Assembly (NCBI RefSeq): GCF_003711105.1
Contig: NZ_CP023865.1
Coordinates: forward strand, 4,427,001-4,491,000
DNA: 64,000 nt
Direction of reading: 5' to 3'
Source of the DNA: Actinoplanes teichomyceticus ATCC 31121
Lineage (GTDB): Bacteria; Actinomycetota; Actinomycetes; Mycobacteriales; Micromonosporaceae
In this document: positions 40,926-50,614 of the stretch, piece after piece
How positions within the stretch are numbered: position 1 is the first letter of the stretch
Layout: each line of letters starts with the position of its first letter
Program-made: the position numbers and the translations under genes
The notes under the pieces: model-generated
Seen by the model: only the letters and a program-made list of their open reading frames with translations
Told to the model about the DNA's origin: nothing
Database searches by the model: none

Positions 40926-42395
40926 CTAGGAGGGGTCGGCGGCCGTGGCGGCGAGCGCGGGCTCGGCGGGGGCCGGCTCGGCGGCGCCGGACCGCAGGCG
41001 TGTGATGATCGGGAGGACGAACGGCACGTACGCCGCCAGGGCCGCCACGCCGGCCACGGTCAGGCCGAGCAGGCCGCCGCCGAGCCAGTGGTGCGCCGAC
41101 CAGGCCGCCACGCCCATGGCCAGGCCGCCGAGCGCCGGACGCACGCAGCTGAGCAGCACCTGCGCCGCCGGGATGCCGAGCCGGCCGAGCACGACCAGGA
41201 ACACCGGGGCGACCAGCAGGCCGGCCACCACCACGTGCCCGGCGGCGACGCCCGGCACCCCCCACCGGTGCGCGAACAGCACCAGCACCGGCAGCAGCGA
41301 GAACAGCCACCAGGCCTGCATCAGCATGAGTGTCTTGCGGACCCGGGTGGCCAGGCAGTCGTAGGCCAGCTCGACCGCGGTGCGCAGCAGGCCCAGCGCC
41401 ACCAGGAACTGCAGCGGCCGGGCGGCGGCGGCCCACTGGTCGCCGTAGACGAACGTGATGATCGGCTCGGCGAGCACGCCGAGGACCACACAGATCGGCA
41501 CCGCGGCCGCGACGACCAGGGTGAAGGCCCGGACGAAACCGGTCGCGAACTCGGCCGGCGAGGAGTCGGCGAGCCGGGAGAAGCCGGCGAACGACACCCG
41601 CCGGGCGGTCTCCGAGACCATCCGGACCGGCCAGCTCGACATGTTGAACGCCATCGCGTAGATGCCGAGCGCGGCCGGGCCGAGCACCGAGCCGACCACG
41701 ACCGAGTCCACGTTGACGATGCCCAGGGTCAGCAGGCTGGCGGAGGCCAGCGGCAGGCCGTACCGCAGCAGCTGCCGGGCCTGCTCGCGGTTCCAGCCGA
41801 AGCGCAACATGCCGGGCGCGCACAGCCCGAAGCCGGCCAGCGCGACCAGGTTGCCGGCCAGCGAGCCCCAGGCGAAGCTCATCGCGCCGACGCCGGCCGC
41901 GGCGAACCCGATGGTGACCGCGGTGTTGACGGCGAAGTTGAGGATGTCCACCACGGTGCGGCCGAACTGCCTGAACTCGCGGTTGAGCTGGCCCAGCGGG
42001 ACGCACGCGATGCCGTCGATGATCACGCTCAGGCACAGCACCCGCAGCATCGTGGTGGCGTCCGGCGAGCCGAGCAGCCGGGCCACGGTGGGCGCGCAGA
42101 AGTAGAGGACGACGTAGAACGCGCTGCTGCTGAGCGTCGAGAGGGTCAGCACGGTCGGCGCGAACCGGCGGATGTCGCCCTCCCAGCGCACCAGCGCCAG
42201 GCTGACGCCCATCTCGTTGAGCGACAGCAGCATCGCCAGCACGAGCAGGCCGACCGCGTACAGGCCCCACTCGTACGGCCCGAAGAACAGGCGGGCCAGC
42301 ACCACCCCGGAGGCGAACGTGCCGACCCGGCGCACGACGGTGTTGACCATGCTCCAGCGTGCCGCGCCGGCCACCCGTCGGTTCAAATCCGTCAC
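40926..42395 (-). CDS. wzx: Polysaccharide flippase (Wzx-like, MATE/PST superfamily)
   Basis: A 489-residue membrane protein with about 12-14 helices, of the oligosaccharyl-lipid flippase family. It starts [20 protein letters not shown] and shows the family's early block [20 protein letters not shown], then [20 protein letters not shown], with a repeated pattern in the second half ([20 protein letters not shown]). It should move undecaprenyl-linked repeat units to the outer face. The GTG 42395 start overlaps the polymerase stop (GTGA). It sits with polymerase, chain-length protein and glycosyltransferases, making it the flippase of this locus. The gene symbol is by role. Confidence 0.9.
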   Translation of the reverse strand: MTDLNRRVAGAARWSMVNTVVRRVGTFASGVVLARLFFGPYEWGLYAVGLLVLAMLLSLNEMGVSLALVRWEGDIRRFAPTVLTLSTLSSSAFYVVLYFCAPTVARLLGSPDATTMLRVLCLSVIIDGIACVPLGQLNREFRQFGRTVVDILNFAVNTAVTIGFAAAGVGAMSFAWGSLAGNLVALAGFGLCAPGMLRFGWNREQARQLLRYGLPLASASLLTLGIVNVDSVVVGSVLGPAALGIYAMAFNMSSWPVRMVSETARRVSFAGFSRLADSSPAEFATGFVRAFTLVVAAAVPICVVLGVLAEPIITFVYGDQWAAAARPLQFLVALGLLRTAVELAYDCLATRVRKTLMLMQAWWLFSLLPVLVLFAHRWGVPGVAAGHVVVAGLLVAPVFLVVLGRLGIPAAQVLLSCVRPALGGLAMGVAAWSAHHWLGGGLLGLTVAGVAALAAYVPFVLPIITRLRSGAAEPAPAEPALAATAADPS

Positions 42396-43783
42396 TGTGG
42401 AAGGTCTCCGATTCTCGCCCGTTCCCGGCGAGCCACGCTCAGGTACGCACCCGACAGGCCCATCATCAGGAAAGTGGATCCGGCGACGATCGGGAAGCTC
42501 AGTGTGTCGAATGTGGCCGTTACGACAAGCATCACGAACCCGACGGCCACAAACGCCTGACCGGTCTCCCGGCGTGCCGGGTCGGTGGATCGACGCCGGC
42601 CCGCGCCGCCACAGTGGATGGTGGTGACGTACAGGCCGACGATCGCGATGAGGCCGACGACGCCGATCTCCAGCATCGCGAGCAGGTACTGATTGTCGGT
42701 GAAGCGGTACATCTCCGGCAGGAACGTCCCGGGGCCGCGGCCGAACCAGAGGTGCCCGTCGAGGAACTCGCCGACGTCGGCGCTGGTGGCCGTCCGCGAC
42801 TGGGTGCTGTTGTCGCCACCGTCGAGCATCGCGCTGAACAGCCCGATCAGCGTGCCGACCAGGCCGGGGACCAGGACCCGGGTGGCGCCCAGGGCCGGGA
42901 TCAGCATCAGGAAGGTGTGGCCGACCCGCCGCGCCGGCCAGGTGGGCAGCAGCACCAGCATGACGACGGCCAGGCCGACCACCGAGGTCCGGGAGACCGT
43001 CATCACCGAGGACAGCGCGATCAGCGCCACCGGCAGCCAGCGCTTCCACGCCTTGACGCCGTCGCCGTGGAACGCCTGCTGGATCGCGAACGGCAGGGCG
43101 ATCACCTGGGTGGTGGCCAGTTCCAGGCTGTGCGACGCGGTCGCGGTGGGCCGGACGAAGTCGCCGCGGGTGACCAGCTCGGCCGTCGTGTTGGAGGACA
43201 GCCCCGGGATCACGATCCAGGCGGTCAGGCTCTGCTTGAGCAGGAACTCCAGCATCGCCACCACGGCCACCACGGCGCAGCAGCGGACGAACAGCCGCAG
43301 CAGCCGGTCGATCTGCCGGTACTCGGTCAGCGACGTGGCCAGCAGCAGCAGCGGCAGCCAGATGAGCAGTTGCAGCAGGGCGCGGTCGGCGGCGCTGTAC
43401 TCGCTGACGTCCGCGGTGCGGCGGCCGACCGCGACGTACGCCAGCAGTACCGCCACGGCGTAGAGCAGCAGCGCGACCCGTGGCGGCCGGGTGTGCGGCG
43501 CCGGCGCGATCCGGCGCATCAGCCAGCTCACCGCGTACCACATCAGCGAGGCGAGCAGGAAGAGATTGGCCACCGTGCCGGTCGCGCCGATGCTGGCCAC
43601 CACCAGCCGGGCCGGGACGAGCAGCAGCAGGACGATGTAGACGGCCAGCAGCGTGTCCGGCCCGAGCGTGCGCAGCCGCTGCTGGGAGCGGTAGAGGCGG
43701 CCCGGGCGGCGGCTGTCGGCGGGCGGCGGGCGGCCCGGCACGGTCTGGCGGCGGGGCTCAGCTTCCGTTGATCCGGCCGGCAT
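42392..43783 (-). CDS. O-antigen ligase/polymerase-type membrane protein (Wzy-like)
   Basis: A 463-residue protein with about 10-12 helices. Its large outer loop (about 265-330) includes [20 protein letters not shown], the pattern of the Wzy_C domain in O-antigen ligases and polymerases (G.G.gtf...y....HN.Y), with FTDN where HN is usual. So it joins repeat units outside the membrane. The start is ATG 43783, because AGGGGCC precedes it and the upstream frame is basic and unlike the family; this start overlaps the chain-length gene by 26 bases. It is coupled to the flippase. Confidence 0.87.
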   Translation of the reverse strand: MPAGSTEAEPRRQTVPGRPPPADSRRPGRLYRSQQRLRTLGPDTLLAVYIVLLLLVPARLVVASIGATGTVANLFLLASLMWYAVSWLMRRIAPAPHTRPPRVALLLYAVAVLLAYVAVGRRTADVSEYSAADRALLQLLIWLPLLLLATSLTEYRQIDRLLRLFVRCCAVVAVVAMLEFLLKQSLTAWIVIPGLSSNTTAELVTRGDFVRPTATASHSLELATTQVIALPFAIQQAFHGDGVKAWKRWLPVALIALSSVMTVSRTSVVGLAVVMLVLLPTWPARRVGHTFLMLIPALGATRVLVPGLVGTLIGLFSAMLDGGDNSTQSRTATSADVGEFLDGHLWFGRGPGTFLPEMYRFTDNQYLLAMLEIGVVGLIAIVGLYVTTIHCGGAGRRRSTDPARRETGQAFVAVGFVMLVVTATFDTLSFPIVAGSTFLMMGLSGAYLSVARRERARIGDLPQ

Positions 43784-44678
43784 CCTGGCCCCTGCGTTCC
43801 ATACCGTTCGACTGGTACGTCGAGGCGGGCCCGGAGCGCGACGCCCCGCCCGTCGACGGGGCATCGCCCTGGCTCGCCGGACGCTGCGGCGCCCGGATCA
43901 CCTGGGTCTTCGCCTCGCTGGGCGACACCGGCTGCCGCGGCGCGGCGGCGGCCGGCGCCTTCGGCGGCAGGTGCAGGACCATGGTGCCCTCGATGTCCGG
44001 GGTGGCGGTGGCCGCACCGGTCGCGGTCGCCGGCTCGGCGTCCCCGGCGCCGGCGAGCGCCTTGCGTCGCCGGGACCGGGCGATGCTCTCCACCACGAAC
44101 GCCAGCACCAGCCCCAGCGCGGCGGTGCCGCCGCCGGCCACGATGACGTACTTGAGCTTCTCCTTGGTCAACGGCTGCGGTTTCTGCGGCGGGATGACCT
44201 GGGTGAGCTTGATCCGGTCCTTCTCGGCGACGTCGTTCTGCTTCTGGATGTCGGCGAGGGTCTTGCCGGCGTACTCCGCGAGCTGGTTCGCCGAGGCGAG
44301 CAGGTGGTCGCGGTCCGCGCCGGTCAGGGTGAGGGTGAGGAACGGGCCCTGGGCGTTCTCGGCGAGCGCGACCTCGTACTTCTCGGTCAGGCCGGCGGTC
44401 TTGAGCTCCAGCTGGGTGTCGGTCGACTGCAGGCGGCGGCCCAGGAAGTCGGCGGTGGCCACCAGCGAGCCGTTGAAGTTCAGGAACGGGTTGTCCTGTC
44501 CCTGCGTCGCGGCGGTGGTGGCCGCAGGCGCGCTGAGCAGGCTGACCATCGTGTAGGTGGTGTAGGTGGTGGGCACCGCGGCGTACACGCCGGCGCCCAG
44601 GCCGGCCGCGAGCAACAGCATGGGCACGACGATGTACCAGCGGGAGCGCAGAACGCGCAGGATCTCGCCGAGGTCCAC
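43758..44678 (-). CDS. Chain-length determinant-like (Wzz) membrane protein, without kinase domain
   Basis: A 306-residue protein with two membrane helices: [20 protein letters not shown] (about 14-33) and [20 protein letters not shown] (about 177-197), with an outer domain of about 140 residues between. That is the layout of Wzz/polysaccharide co-polymerases. The second helix is followed by a basic, Pro/Ala/Thr-rich cytoplasmic tail of about 100 residues instead of a BY-kinase domain; [14 protein letters not shown] and [13 protein letters not shown] repeat a TMV/TQV pattern that resembles phosphothreonine sites read by FHA domains. It is first in the minus-strand assembly operon. It should set polymer length with the Wzy-like protein. 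Confidence 0.87.
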   Translation of the reverse strand: MDLGEILRVLRSRWYIVVPMLLLAAGLGAGVYAAVPTTYTTYTMVSLLSAPAATTAATQGQDNPFLNFNGSLVATADFLGRRLQSTDTQLELKTAGLTEKYEVALAENAQGPFLTLTLTGADRDHLLASANQLAEYAGKTLADIQKQNDVAEKDRIKLTQVIPPQKPQPLTKEKLKYVIVAGGGTAALGLVLAFVVESIARSRRRKALAGAGDAEPATATGAATATPDIEGTMVLHLPPKAPAAAAPRQPVSPSEAKTQVIRAPQRPASQGDAPSTGGASRSGPASTYQSNGMERRGQDAGRINGS

Positions 44679-44850
44679 GGACGCCTCTCTAAATTTCCGC
44701 CAGGACGTCTTTCGTCGCCACGGATCTTTGCCGGGAACACCGCTGTGGCGGCCCCCCGGCGCACGATCGCCAAGTTATACGACGATCGCGACCGTGGCTA
44801 TTGGACATCCGATCGGAATCGAAGTTGACGAGATCCGACCGGAGACGCTA

Positions 44851-45576
44851 ATGAGTGGCGGAGCGAGCCGATACCGAGGGAGCAGCCGACCGATGTTTCT
44901 GTCCGATCTGGCGGGAGTCCTCGAGCGCCGCTGGTATCTGATCATCACGGGGGCATTGCTGACCGCGGGCGCCGCCAATCCCGCGGTGCACACCGAGGAC
45001 CGCTACCTGGCCTCCGAGATCCTGATGATCCAGCCGCCGGTCTCGCCGTACGAGCCGAATCCGGTCACCGGCCTCTTCCCGTCGATCGCGGTGACCGCCG
45101 CCGCGGTGGCCAATCGGCTGAACACCCCGGACTCGCAGGAGATGTTCCGGGCCAAGGGGGTGACCGGGACCTACCGGTTCGAGCCCCGCAACACCGGGAC
45201 CAGGCAGGAGCCGCGGTACGTCATCGGCTCGATGGCGATCACCAACATCAGCACCGACGAGGACGCCGGCCTGCGCTCGCTCCAGCTGCTCAGCGACACG
45301 TTCGAGCAGGAGCTCAAGCGGATGCAGGACGAGTGGAACGTGCGGAAGGGCCTGCGGATCACGGTCGCCACCCTGGTCCCGGCGACGTCGACGCTGCTGA
45401 CCCACTCCCCGCTGCGGTCACTGATCGGGGTGGGGCTGCTCGGCGCCCTGGCCACGTCCGCTGTCACATTGTGGACAGACGAATTGCTGCGCCGCCGGCG
45501 CCGGCGCGCGACAGCGTCATTGTCCACGCACGACTCCCCGAATTGGACCGATTCACCGGTCCGTTCAGCCCCTTAG
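44851..45576 (+). CDS. Second chain-length determinant-like (Wzz) protein
   Basis: A 241-residue (or 227 from ATG 44893) membrane protein. FLSDLAGVLERRWYLIITGA begins the Wzz-type N-terminus with the first helix, and SPLRSLIGVGLLGALATSAV is the second. The outer domain (about 55-195) shares the family's early block (SEILMIQPPVSPYEPNP). The tail is short and Arg-rich. It diverges from the first chain-length gene across 172 bp, so the two could be expressed at different ratios. ATG 44851 has GGAGA upstream; ATG 44893 has GGGAG at longer spacing. It is followed by the plus-strand glycosyltransferase operon. No kinase domain here either. Confidence 0.82.
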   Translation: MSGGASRYRGSSRPMFLSDLAGVLERRWYLIITGALLTAGAANPAVHTEDRYLASEILMIQPPVSPYEPNPVTGLFPSIAVTAAAVANRLNTPDSQEMFRAKGVTGTYRFEPRNTGTRQEPRYVIGSMAITNISTDEDAGLRSLQLLSDTFEQELKRMQDEWNVRKGLRITVATLVPATSTLLTHSPLRSLIGVGLLGALATSAVTLWTDELLRRRRRRATASLSTHDSPNWTDSPVRSAP

Positions 45577-45648
45577 CTGTGACCGAGGCGGCATGTCCAC
45601 ATGAGGCCGTTTCTGCAATGTTGTTCGCGTCAGGATGGGGCGAACGGG

Positions 45649-46935
45649 GTGATCGTGGTGAAGGACCGGCGACCGAGTGTCGCGATTCTGGTGGCGAACC
45701 TGCCGGCCGAGAAGGATCGCCGCGTCATTCGCGAATGCCTGAGCCTGGAGGCGGCCGGCTTCGACGTCACGGTGATCGCGCCGCGCGGCGACCGCAGCCT
45801 CACCGTGCTGCCGGGCAGCCGGCGCACCCGGCTGCGGCCGTACCCGGTGCTGCTGTACGGCAGCGGGCTGATCTCGTTCGCCGGCGAGTTCCTCTGGTCG
45901 TTCTTCTGGATCACCGTGCGGCTGCTCGGCGAGATGCTGCGCGGCCGGGCGCACGCCGTGCAGGTGTGCAACCCGCCGGACGTCTACTTCCCGCTCGCGC
46001 TGCTGGTGCGGGCGCTGGGCCGGCCGTGGGTCTTCGACCACCACGACCTCTCCCCCGAGGTGTACGTCTCCCGCGGCGGCACCCCGAACCCGTGGATCTC
46101 CCGGCTGCTGGTCGCCTTCGAGTGGCTGACCCTGCGCACGGCCACCGCGGTGTTCGCCACCAACGAGTCGTTCAAGGACAACGCGGTGCGCCGGGGGGTC
46201 CGCCCGGAGAAGGTCACCGTGGTCCGCAACGGACCCGCCCACGCCGAGATCGCCGACCGGCCCGGCGCCGCCGCTGATCGGCCCGACGGCCGGCACCGGG
46301 TGGTCTACCTCGGCGTCTTCGGCCCGCAGGACAACGTGGCGGGCGCGGTCCTGGCCGCCGAGGAGCTGACCCGGCTGCGCGGGCGCGACGACTGGCGGAT
46401 GGTGCTGGCCGGCGACGGCGAGACCGCCGCCGCGCTGCGTGAGCTCACCGCCGAGCGCGGCCTCACCGACGTCGTCGAGTTCACCGGCTGGCTCGACGGG
46501 CCGCAGGTGGACGCGCTGCTGCGCGACGCCACCGTCGCCCTGCAGCCGGATCTGCCGACCCGGATGAACCAGCTCTCCACGATGGCCAAGACCGTCGAGT
46601 ACCTGGGCCGGGGCGTCCCGGTGGTCGCCGCCGACCTGATCGAGACCCGGGCCACCGTCGGCGACGCCGGCCTCTACGTGCCCACCGGCGACCCGGCCGA
46701 GTTCGCCCGGGCGATCGACACGCTGCTGGACGACCCGGCGATGCGCGCGCGTATGCACCGGCTCGGCAAGGAACGCTTCCGCGACTTCCTGTCCTGGGAG
46801 CACCAGGCGCAGCGGTACGTCGCGGTGTGGCGCCGGCTGCTCGCCAAGCGGCTGCCGCCGGCCGGCCCCGCCCCGGTCCCGGCGCCGCGCACGCCGGCCG
46901 ACGACACCGCGGCCACCCGGGCGGACGCGCCGTGA
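45649..46935 (+). CDS. Glycosyltransferase family 4
   Basis: A 428-residue GT-B fold transferase. The N-domain has PSVAILVANLPAEKDRRVIR and CNPPDVYFPLALLVRALG; the C-domain has VVRNGPAHAEIAD, VYLGVFGPQDNVAGAVLAAE and the donor site MAKTVEYLGRGVPVVAADLI (a modified EX7E region). The C-terminus adds a Pro/Ala tail. The start could be GTG 45649 or 45658; ATG 45601 is possible but adds an unrelated Cys-rich leader. It overlaps the next GT2 gene (GTGA). It probably adds a sugar to the lipid-linked repeat in the cytoplasm. Confidence 0.9.
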   Translation: MIVVKDRRPSVAILVANLPAEKDRRVIRECLSLEAAGFDVTVIAPRGDRSLTVLPGSRRTRLRPYPVLLYGSGLISFAGEFLWSFFWITVRLLGEMLRGRAHAVQVCNPPDVYFPLALLVRALGRPWVFDHHDLSPEVYVSRGGTPNPWISRLLVAFEWLTLRTATAVFATNESFKDNAVRRGVRPEKVTVVRNGPAHAEIADRPGAAADRPDGRHRVVYLGVFGPQDNVAGAVLAAEELTRLRGRDDWRMVLAGDGETAAALRELTAERGLTDVVEFTGWLDGPQVDALLRDATVALQPDLPTRMNQLSTMAKTVEYLGRGVPVVAADLIETRATVGDAGLYVPTGDPAEFARAIDTLLDDPAMRARMHRLGKERFRDFLSWEHQAQRYVAVWRRLLAKRLPPAGPAPVPAPRTPADDTAATRADAP

Positions 46936-47789
46936 CCAGCGTCGTCATCGCCGCCCACAACGAGGCCGCGGTGCTCGGCCGCTGCCTGGACACGCTGCTC
47001 GCGGACGCCGCGCCCGGCGAGTTCGACGTCACCGTCGCCGCCAACGGCTGCACCGACGACACCGCGCGGGTGGCCGCCCGGCGCGGCGTACGGGTGATCG
47101 AGCTGCCGGCGGCGGGCAAGGCCGGCGCGCTCAACGCCGGCGACGCGGTCGCGGTCGGCTTCCCCCGGGTCTACCTGGACGCGGACATCGTGCTGAGCAC
47201 CGACGGGCTGCGCGCGCTCAGCGCCGCCGTCGGCGGCCCGGTGCTGGCCGCCACCGCCCGCCGCGAGCTCGACCTGTCCGGGCGGCCGCTGCCGGTCCGG
47301 GCGTACTTCAGCGTGCACCGGCACCTGCCCGCGCTGCGCACCGGCCTGTTCGGCCGGGGCGTGATCGTGCTCTCGGCGGCCGGGCGGGCCCGTTTCGAGC
47401 GCTTCCCGGACCTGGTCGCCGACGACCTGTTCGTCGACTCGCTCTTCACCGCCGCCGAGAAACGGCAGGTGGAACGGGTGCCGGCCCGGGTCGCCACGCC
47501 GCGCCGGACATCCGACCTGATTCGCCGCCTGATCCGGGTCCGCGCCGGGAACGCCGCGATGCGCGCGGCCGCCGCACGCGGCGAGGTGACCGCCGACGTA
47601 CGACCGGCCGGCCGCTCGTCCTGGCTCACCGACGTGGTGCTGCGCCGCCCCTGGCTGGCGCCCGCCGCGGCCTGCTACGCCGGCATCACCGTCTACGCCG
47701 CGGTCCAGGCCAGGCGGCGGCCCACCGCCGGGTGGGGCCGCGACGACTCCACCCGCACGCCGTCCGGGCCGGGGGCCGGCCGTGCCTGA
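46932..47789 (+). CDS. Glycosyltransferase family 2 with C-terminal helix
   Basis: A 285-residue GT-A enzyme. TSVVIAAHNEAAVLGRCLDT starts the fold, VTVAANGCTDDTARVA is the first motif, PRVYLDADIVLSTDGL contains the DAD metal site, and RFPDLVADDLFVDSLF has the ED-like base. A hydrophobic stretch near the end (WLAPAAACYAGITVYAAVQA) may attach it to the membrane. GTG 46932 is coupled to the GT4 gene; its own stop overlaps the deacetylase by eight bases, so GT4, GT2 and deacetylase form one operon. Sugar unknown. Confidence 0.88.
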   Translation: MTSVVIAAHNEAAVLGRCLDTLLADAAPGEFDVTVAANGCTDDTARVAARRGVRVIELPAAGKAGALNAGDAVAVGFPRVYLDADIVLSTDGLRALSAAVGGPVLAATARRELDLSGRPLPVRAYFSVHRHLPALRTGLFGRGVIVLSAAGRARFERFPDLVADDLFVDSLFTAAEKRQVERVPARVATPRRTSDLIRRLIRVRAGNAAMRAAAARGEVTADVRPAGRSSWLTDVVLRRPWLAPAAACYAGITVYAAVQARRRPTAGWGRDDSTRTPSGPGAGRA

Positions 47790-48444
47790 ACACATCAACG
47801 TCCTGTTCCACGGCATCGGCGCCCCGCGGCGCGAGCTGGAGCCGGGCGAGGACGCGTACTGGATCACCGAGGACGCCTTCGCGGCGATCCTGGACGAGGT
47901 CGCCACCTGGCCCGGCGTGCGGCTCAGCTTCGACGACAGCAACTGCTCGGACGTCGAGATCGCGCTGCCCGCCCTGCTCGAACGGGGCCTGACCGCGGAG
48001 TTCTTCGTGCTGGCCGGCCGCCTGGACGCGCCCGGCAGCCTGGGCGAGCGGGACCTGCGCACCCTGGTCGGCAACGGGATGGCGGTCGGCAACCACGGCA
48101 TGTGGCACCACCCGTGGCGTGGCATGTCCGGCGCCACGGCGCACGAGGAGCTGGCCGAGGCCCGCGACCGGATCGCCGCGGTCGTCGCCCGGCCGGTGAC
48201 CCGGGCGGCGTGCCCGCTGGGCCGCTACGACCGGAGCACCCTGGTGGCGCTGCGCCGGCTCGGCTACACCACCGTCTTCACCAGCGACCGCCGGCCGGCC
48301 GTCGCCGGTCGCTGGTTGCAGCCGCGGTTCAGCGTCTACCGCGACGACACCCCGGAAACCGTCCGCGCCGCGGTCGAGCGGTCCCGGCGGGTCCCGGTCC
48401 GCCTGCGCAACGCCGCCGCCGGGGCCGTCAAGCGCTGGCGGTGA
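47782..48444 (+). CDS. Polysaccharide deacetylase (NodB-like), cytoplasmic
   Basis: A 220-residue carbohydrate esterase 4-like protein. VRLSFDDSNCSDVEIALPAL carries the FDD metal/base motif and GNHGMWHHPWRG the H...H zinc residues; AACPLGRYDRST matches the later RxP/R-Y region. It lacks a signal peptide or membrane helix, so it would act on a nucleotide sugar or lipid-linked sugar inside the cell, unlike the usual secreted members. The GTG 47782 start lies in the end of the GT2 gene. With both neighbouring transferases it may make a free amino sugar that is then modified. Confidence 0.87.
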   Translation: MPEHINVLFHGIGAPRRELEPGEDAYWITEDAFAAILDEVATWPGVRLSFDDSNCSDVEIALPALLERGLTAEFFVLAGRLDAPGSLGERDLRTLVGNGMAVGNHGMWHHPWRGMSGATAHEELAEARDRIAAVVARPVTRAACPLGRYDRSTLVALRRLGYTTVFTSDRRPAVAGRWLQPRFSVYRDDTPETVRAAVERSRRVPVRLRNAAAGAVKRWR

Positions 48445-48513
48445 CCGCCGGCCCGGGTCCGAGATCCGGATCCGGGACATCACGCTGAACCGGCTCGTGA
48501 AGCGTGCCGTGGT

Positions 48514-48550
48514 CGACGGGTGGCGGCCGGGCCCGGGCGGCCACCCGTCG
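48514..48550. terminator. Convergent hairpin, 11-bp perfect stem
   Basis: CGACGGGTGGC (48514-48524) pairs fully with GCCACCCGTCG (48540-48550) around a 15-base GC loop. It lies between the deacetylase and the oppositely directed GT2 gene and probably stops both operons. Confidence 0.65.
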
Positions 48551-48626
48551 CCGGACGCCCGGGCTCGCCGGCGAGGCGAGTCGGTGTGCTGCTGGGTCTG
48601 CCCCGGCATCACCACGCCCGTTCCGG

Positions 48627-49541
48627 CTACCAGCGCGCCACGCTGGCCGGGCCGGGGGTCTCGCGCAGCCGCGCCGGGCTCAGCAGCTCCCGGGTCGCCG
48701 CCCGGCTCGGCCGCTTGCCCAGCGCCGCCCGGCTGGCCTCGCGCAGCAGCAGGGCCGCCCAGTACGCGCCGGCCCGCACCCGCCCGTGGCGCTTGCGGAA
48801 CAGCCGCACCTTGTTGAGGGTGAGCAGCGCCCACAGGCCGGGCGACACCCGGGAGTCGCCCTCCAGGTGCGTGGCGTGCGCGGCGGGGACGTACCGGGTA
48901 CCCAGGCCGGCGTCCCTGGCCCGCAGGGCGAAGTCGGTCTCCTCGGAGTAGAGGAAGAACGACTCGTCCCAGGGCCCGCACCGCTGCCAGCACTCGGCGC
49001 TGATCAGCATGGTCGATCCCTCGGCCCAGTCCGCGAAGCGCTCCCGCGCGTAGAGCCGCTCGTCCGCGACCACCTCGCCGAGCGCGCCGAGCCGCCCGGC
49101 CCGCCGCGCGCCCAGCACCGCGTCGCCGAGGGTGCGCAGCACGCTCGGCTCCCGGCGCAGCGTGTAGATCAGCTCGCCGGCGCCGTCCACGATGTGCGGC
49201 ACCGCGATCCCGGTGCCCGGCTCCCGCAGCGCCTCCAGCAGCCGCGCCACGCACCCGGGCGCCAGCCGCACATCCGGGTTGAGCACCAGGATCGCGTCGT
49301 GCGCCGGGGACGCGGCGACCGCCGCGTTGATCCCGGCCGCGTACCCGGCGTTGCGGCCCATCTCGACCACGGTCGCGTCCGGCGCGAGCCGGCGCACCGC
49401 CGCGACGCTGCCGTCCTTGGACGCGTTGTCGGCGACCGTGAGATGCCATGCCAGGCCGTCCAGGCCGGCGCGCAGCCCGTCGACGAGGTCGGCGAGCAGC
49501 CGCTCGCTGTTGAACGTGACAACCGCTACGAGCACCGTCAT
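48627..49541 (-). CDS. Glycosyltransferase family 2 (rhamnosyltransferase-like)
   Basis: A 304-residue GT-A enzyme. VLVAVVTFNSERLLADLVDG, VADNASKDGS, GRNAGYAAGINAAVAAS and ILVLNPDVRLAPG follow the pattern of rhamnosyltransferases such as WbbL, where the metal site is NPDV-like; WDESFFLYSEETDFALRARD holds the catalytic base. The rml genes nearby make dTDP-rhamnose, so that is the likely donor; this is inference. ATG 49541 overlaps the stop of the CelD-like gene (ATGA). It is the last gene of the operon that begins with the priming transferase. Confidence 0.9.
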   Translation of the reverse strand: MTVLVAVVTFNSERLLADLVDGLRAGLDGLAWHLTVADNASKDGSVAAVRRLAPDATVVEMGRNAGYAAGINAAVAASPAHDAILVLNPDVRLAPGCVARLLEALREPGTGIAVPHIVDGAGELIYTLRREPSVLRTLGDAVLGARRAGRLGALGEVVADERLYARERFADWAEGSTMLISAECWQRCGPWDESFFLYSEETDFALRARDAGLGTRYVPAAHATHLEGDSRVSPGLWALLTLNKVRLFRKRHGRVRAGAYWAALLLREASRAALGKRPSRAATRELLSPARLRETPGPASVARW

Positions 49542-50614
49542 CGGGCGGCCAGCCTCGCTTTCAGTCCGCGGAGCACCCTGCCGGTGCGGCCGCTCTTGAG
49601 TTTCTCCCCCAGCGCGCCCTGCTTGATCGAGCGGGTCAGCGCGGACTGGGTGCGGCGCGCCGAGGTGACCGCCCAGGACCGGCCGACCCGGCCGGCGGCG
49701 ACCGGCGTCTCGTCGTTCATCAACCGCGTCTTGTAGAGCGCCTCGGACTTGCCCAGGTCGATCTGCCGGATGCCGTCGGCGGCGCCGGCCTCGGCCATCC
49801 GCAGGCACAGCAGGATGCCCGCGGAGTAGCGGGACAGGTCCACGTCGTACGACGGGAACCAGTAGGCCAGCACGGACCGGCTGCGCAGGCCCAGGTGCGC
49901 GGCGACCGGCCGGTCCCCGGCGTAGACGGTGGAGACGATCGCGCGGCAGTCCGGCGACGGCGCGGCGAGCAGCTCGTCGAGCACGCCCTCGATCCAGCCG
50001 GTGGTGAACCGGTCGTACTGCTGGGTGCGCCGGTACTGCGCGCCCTTCCAGGCGCGCAGGGCGCTCAGCGCGGCCGGGTCGTCGTCGTCGAACACGAACC
50101 GCTCGGCGCCGACCTCGCGGACCATCTTGCGCTGCTTGCGCATCGTCTGTTTGACGACGTCACCGGCGCGGTTGCGGTTCTCGACGTACGCCGGATAGCC
50201 CTCGGTGAGGCGGATCAGCGGCGAGCCGGCGCGCTCGGTGTGGAACCGTGCGAACGGCCGCTGCCCGGCCATCAGGTGGTCGAACTCCCACACCGGCAGG
50301 CGGCACGCCTTGAGCAGGGCGAGCGGGTCCCAGTCGAGACCGTCCCGGTGGATCAGCCCCTGGCAGTCGGTGATCCCGGCGCCGATCGGCACCCCGATCA
50401 CGCGGTTGCGCACCTCGTAGGGGAAGAACCCGGCGAGGCCGCCGGTGTCCTGCAGCACGGCGACCCGGGCCGCCGGCCGGTGCCGGGCGACGGCGAGGGT
50501 GAACTCGGGCGCCAGGAACGGGTTCTGCAGTTGCGGCTGGCCCTGCTGGAACTGCCGCCAGGCGGCCAGCTCACCGGGGCCCAGCTCGTCCGGGCGGACC
50601 ACGGAGATCTTCAC
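49538..50614 (-). CDS. GNAT-fold acyltransferase, CelD/BcsL or FemAB-like
   Basis: A 358-residue protein of the double-GNAT type used in polysaccharide loci. WRQFQQGQPQLQNPFLAPEF and VAVLQDTGGLAGFFPYEVRN are typical N-terminal blocks. KQTMRKQRKMVREVGAERFV and the C-terminal block SRYSAGILLCLRMAEAGA, then IRQIDLGKSEALYKTRLMN match the CelD/BcsL acetyltransferase family. It probably transfers an acyl or aminoacyl group to a sugar. GTG 50614 follows AAGGAGCAGAACAAAC. It is coupled to the UDP-glucose dehydrogenase gene (GTGA) and the GT2 gene. Donor unknown. Confidence 0.85.
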   Translation of the reverse strand: MKISVVRPDELGPGELAAWRQFQQGQPQLQNPFLAPEFTLAVARHRPAARVAVLQDTGGLAGFFPYEVRNRVIGVPIGAGITDCQGLIHRDGLDWDPLALLKACRLPVWEFDHLMAGQRPFARFHTERAGSPLIRLTEGYPAYVENRNRAGDVVKQTMRKQRKMVREVGAERFVFDDDDPAALSALRAWKGAQYRRTQQYDRFTTGWIEGVLDELLAAPSPDCRAIVSTVYAGDRPVAAHLGLRSRSVLAYWFPSYDVDLSRYSAGILLCLRMAEAGAADGIRQIDLGKSEALYKTRLMNDETPVAAGRVGRSWAVTSARRTQSALTRSIKQGALGEKLKSGRTGRVLRGLKARLAAR

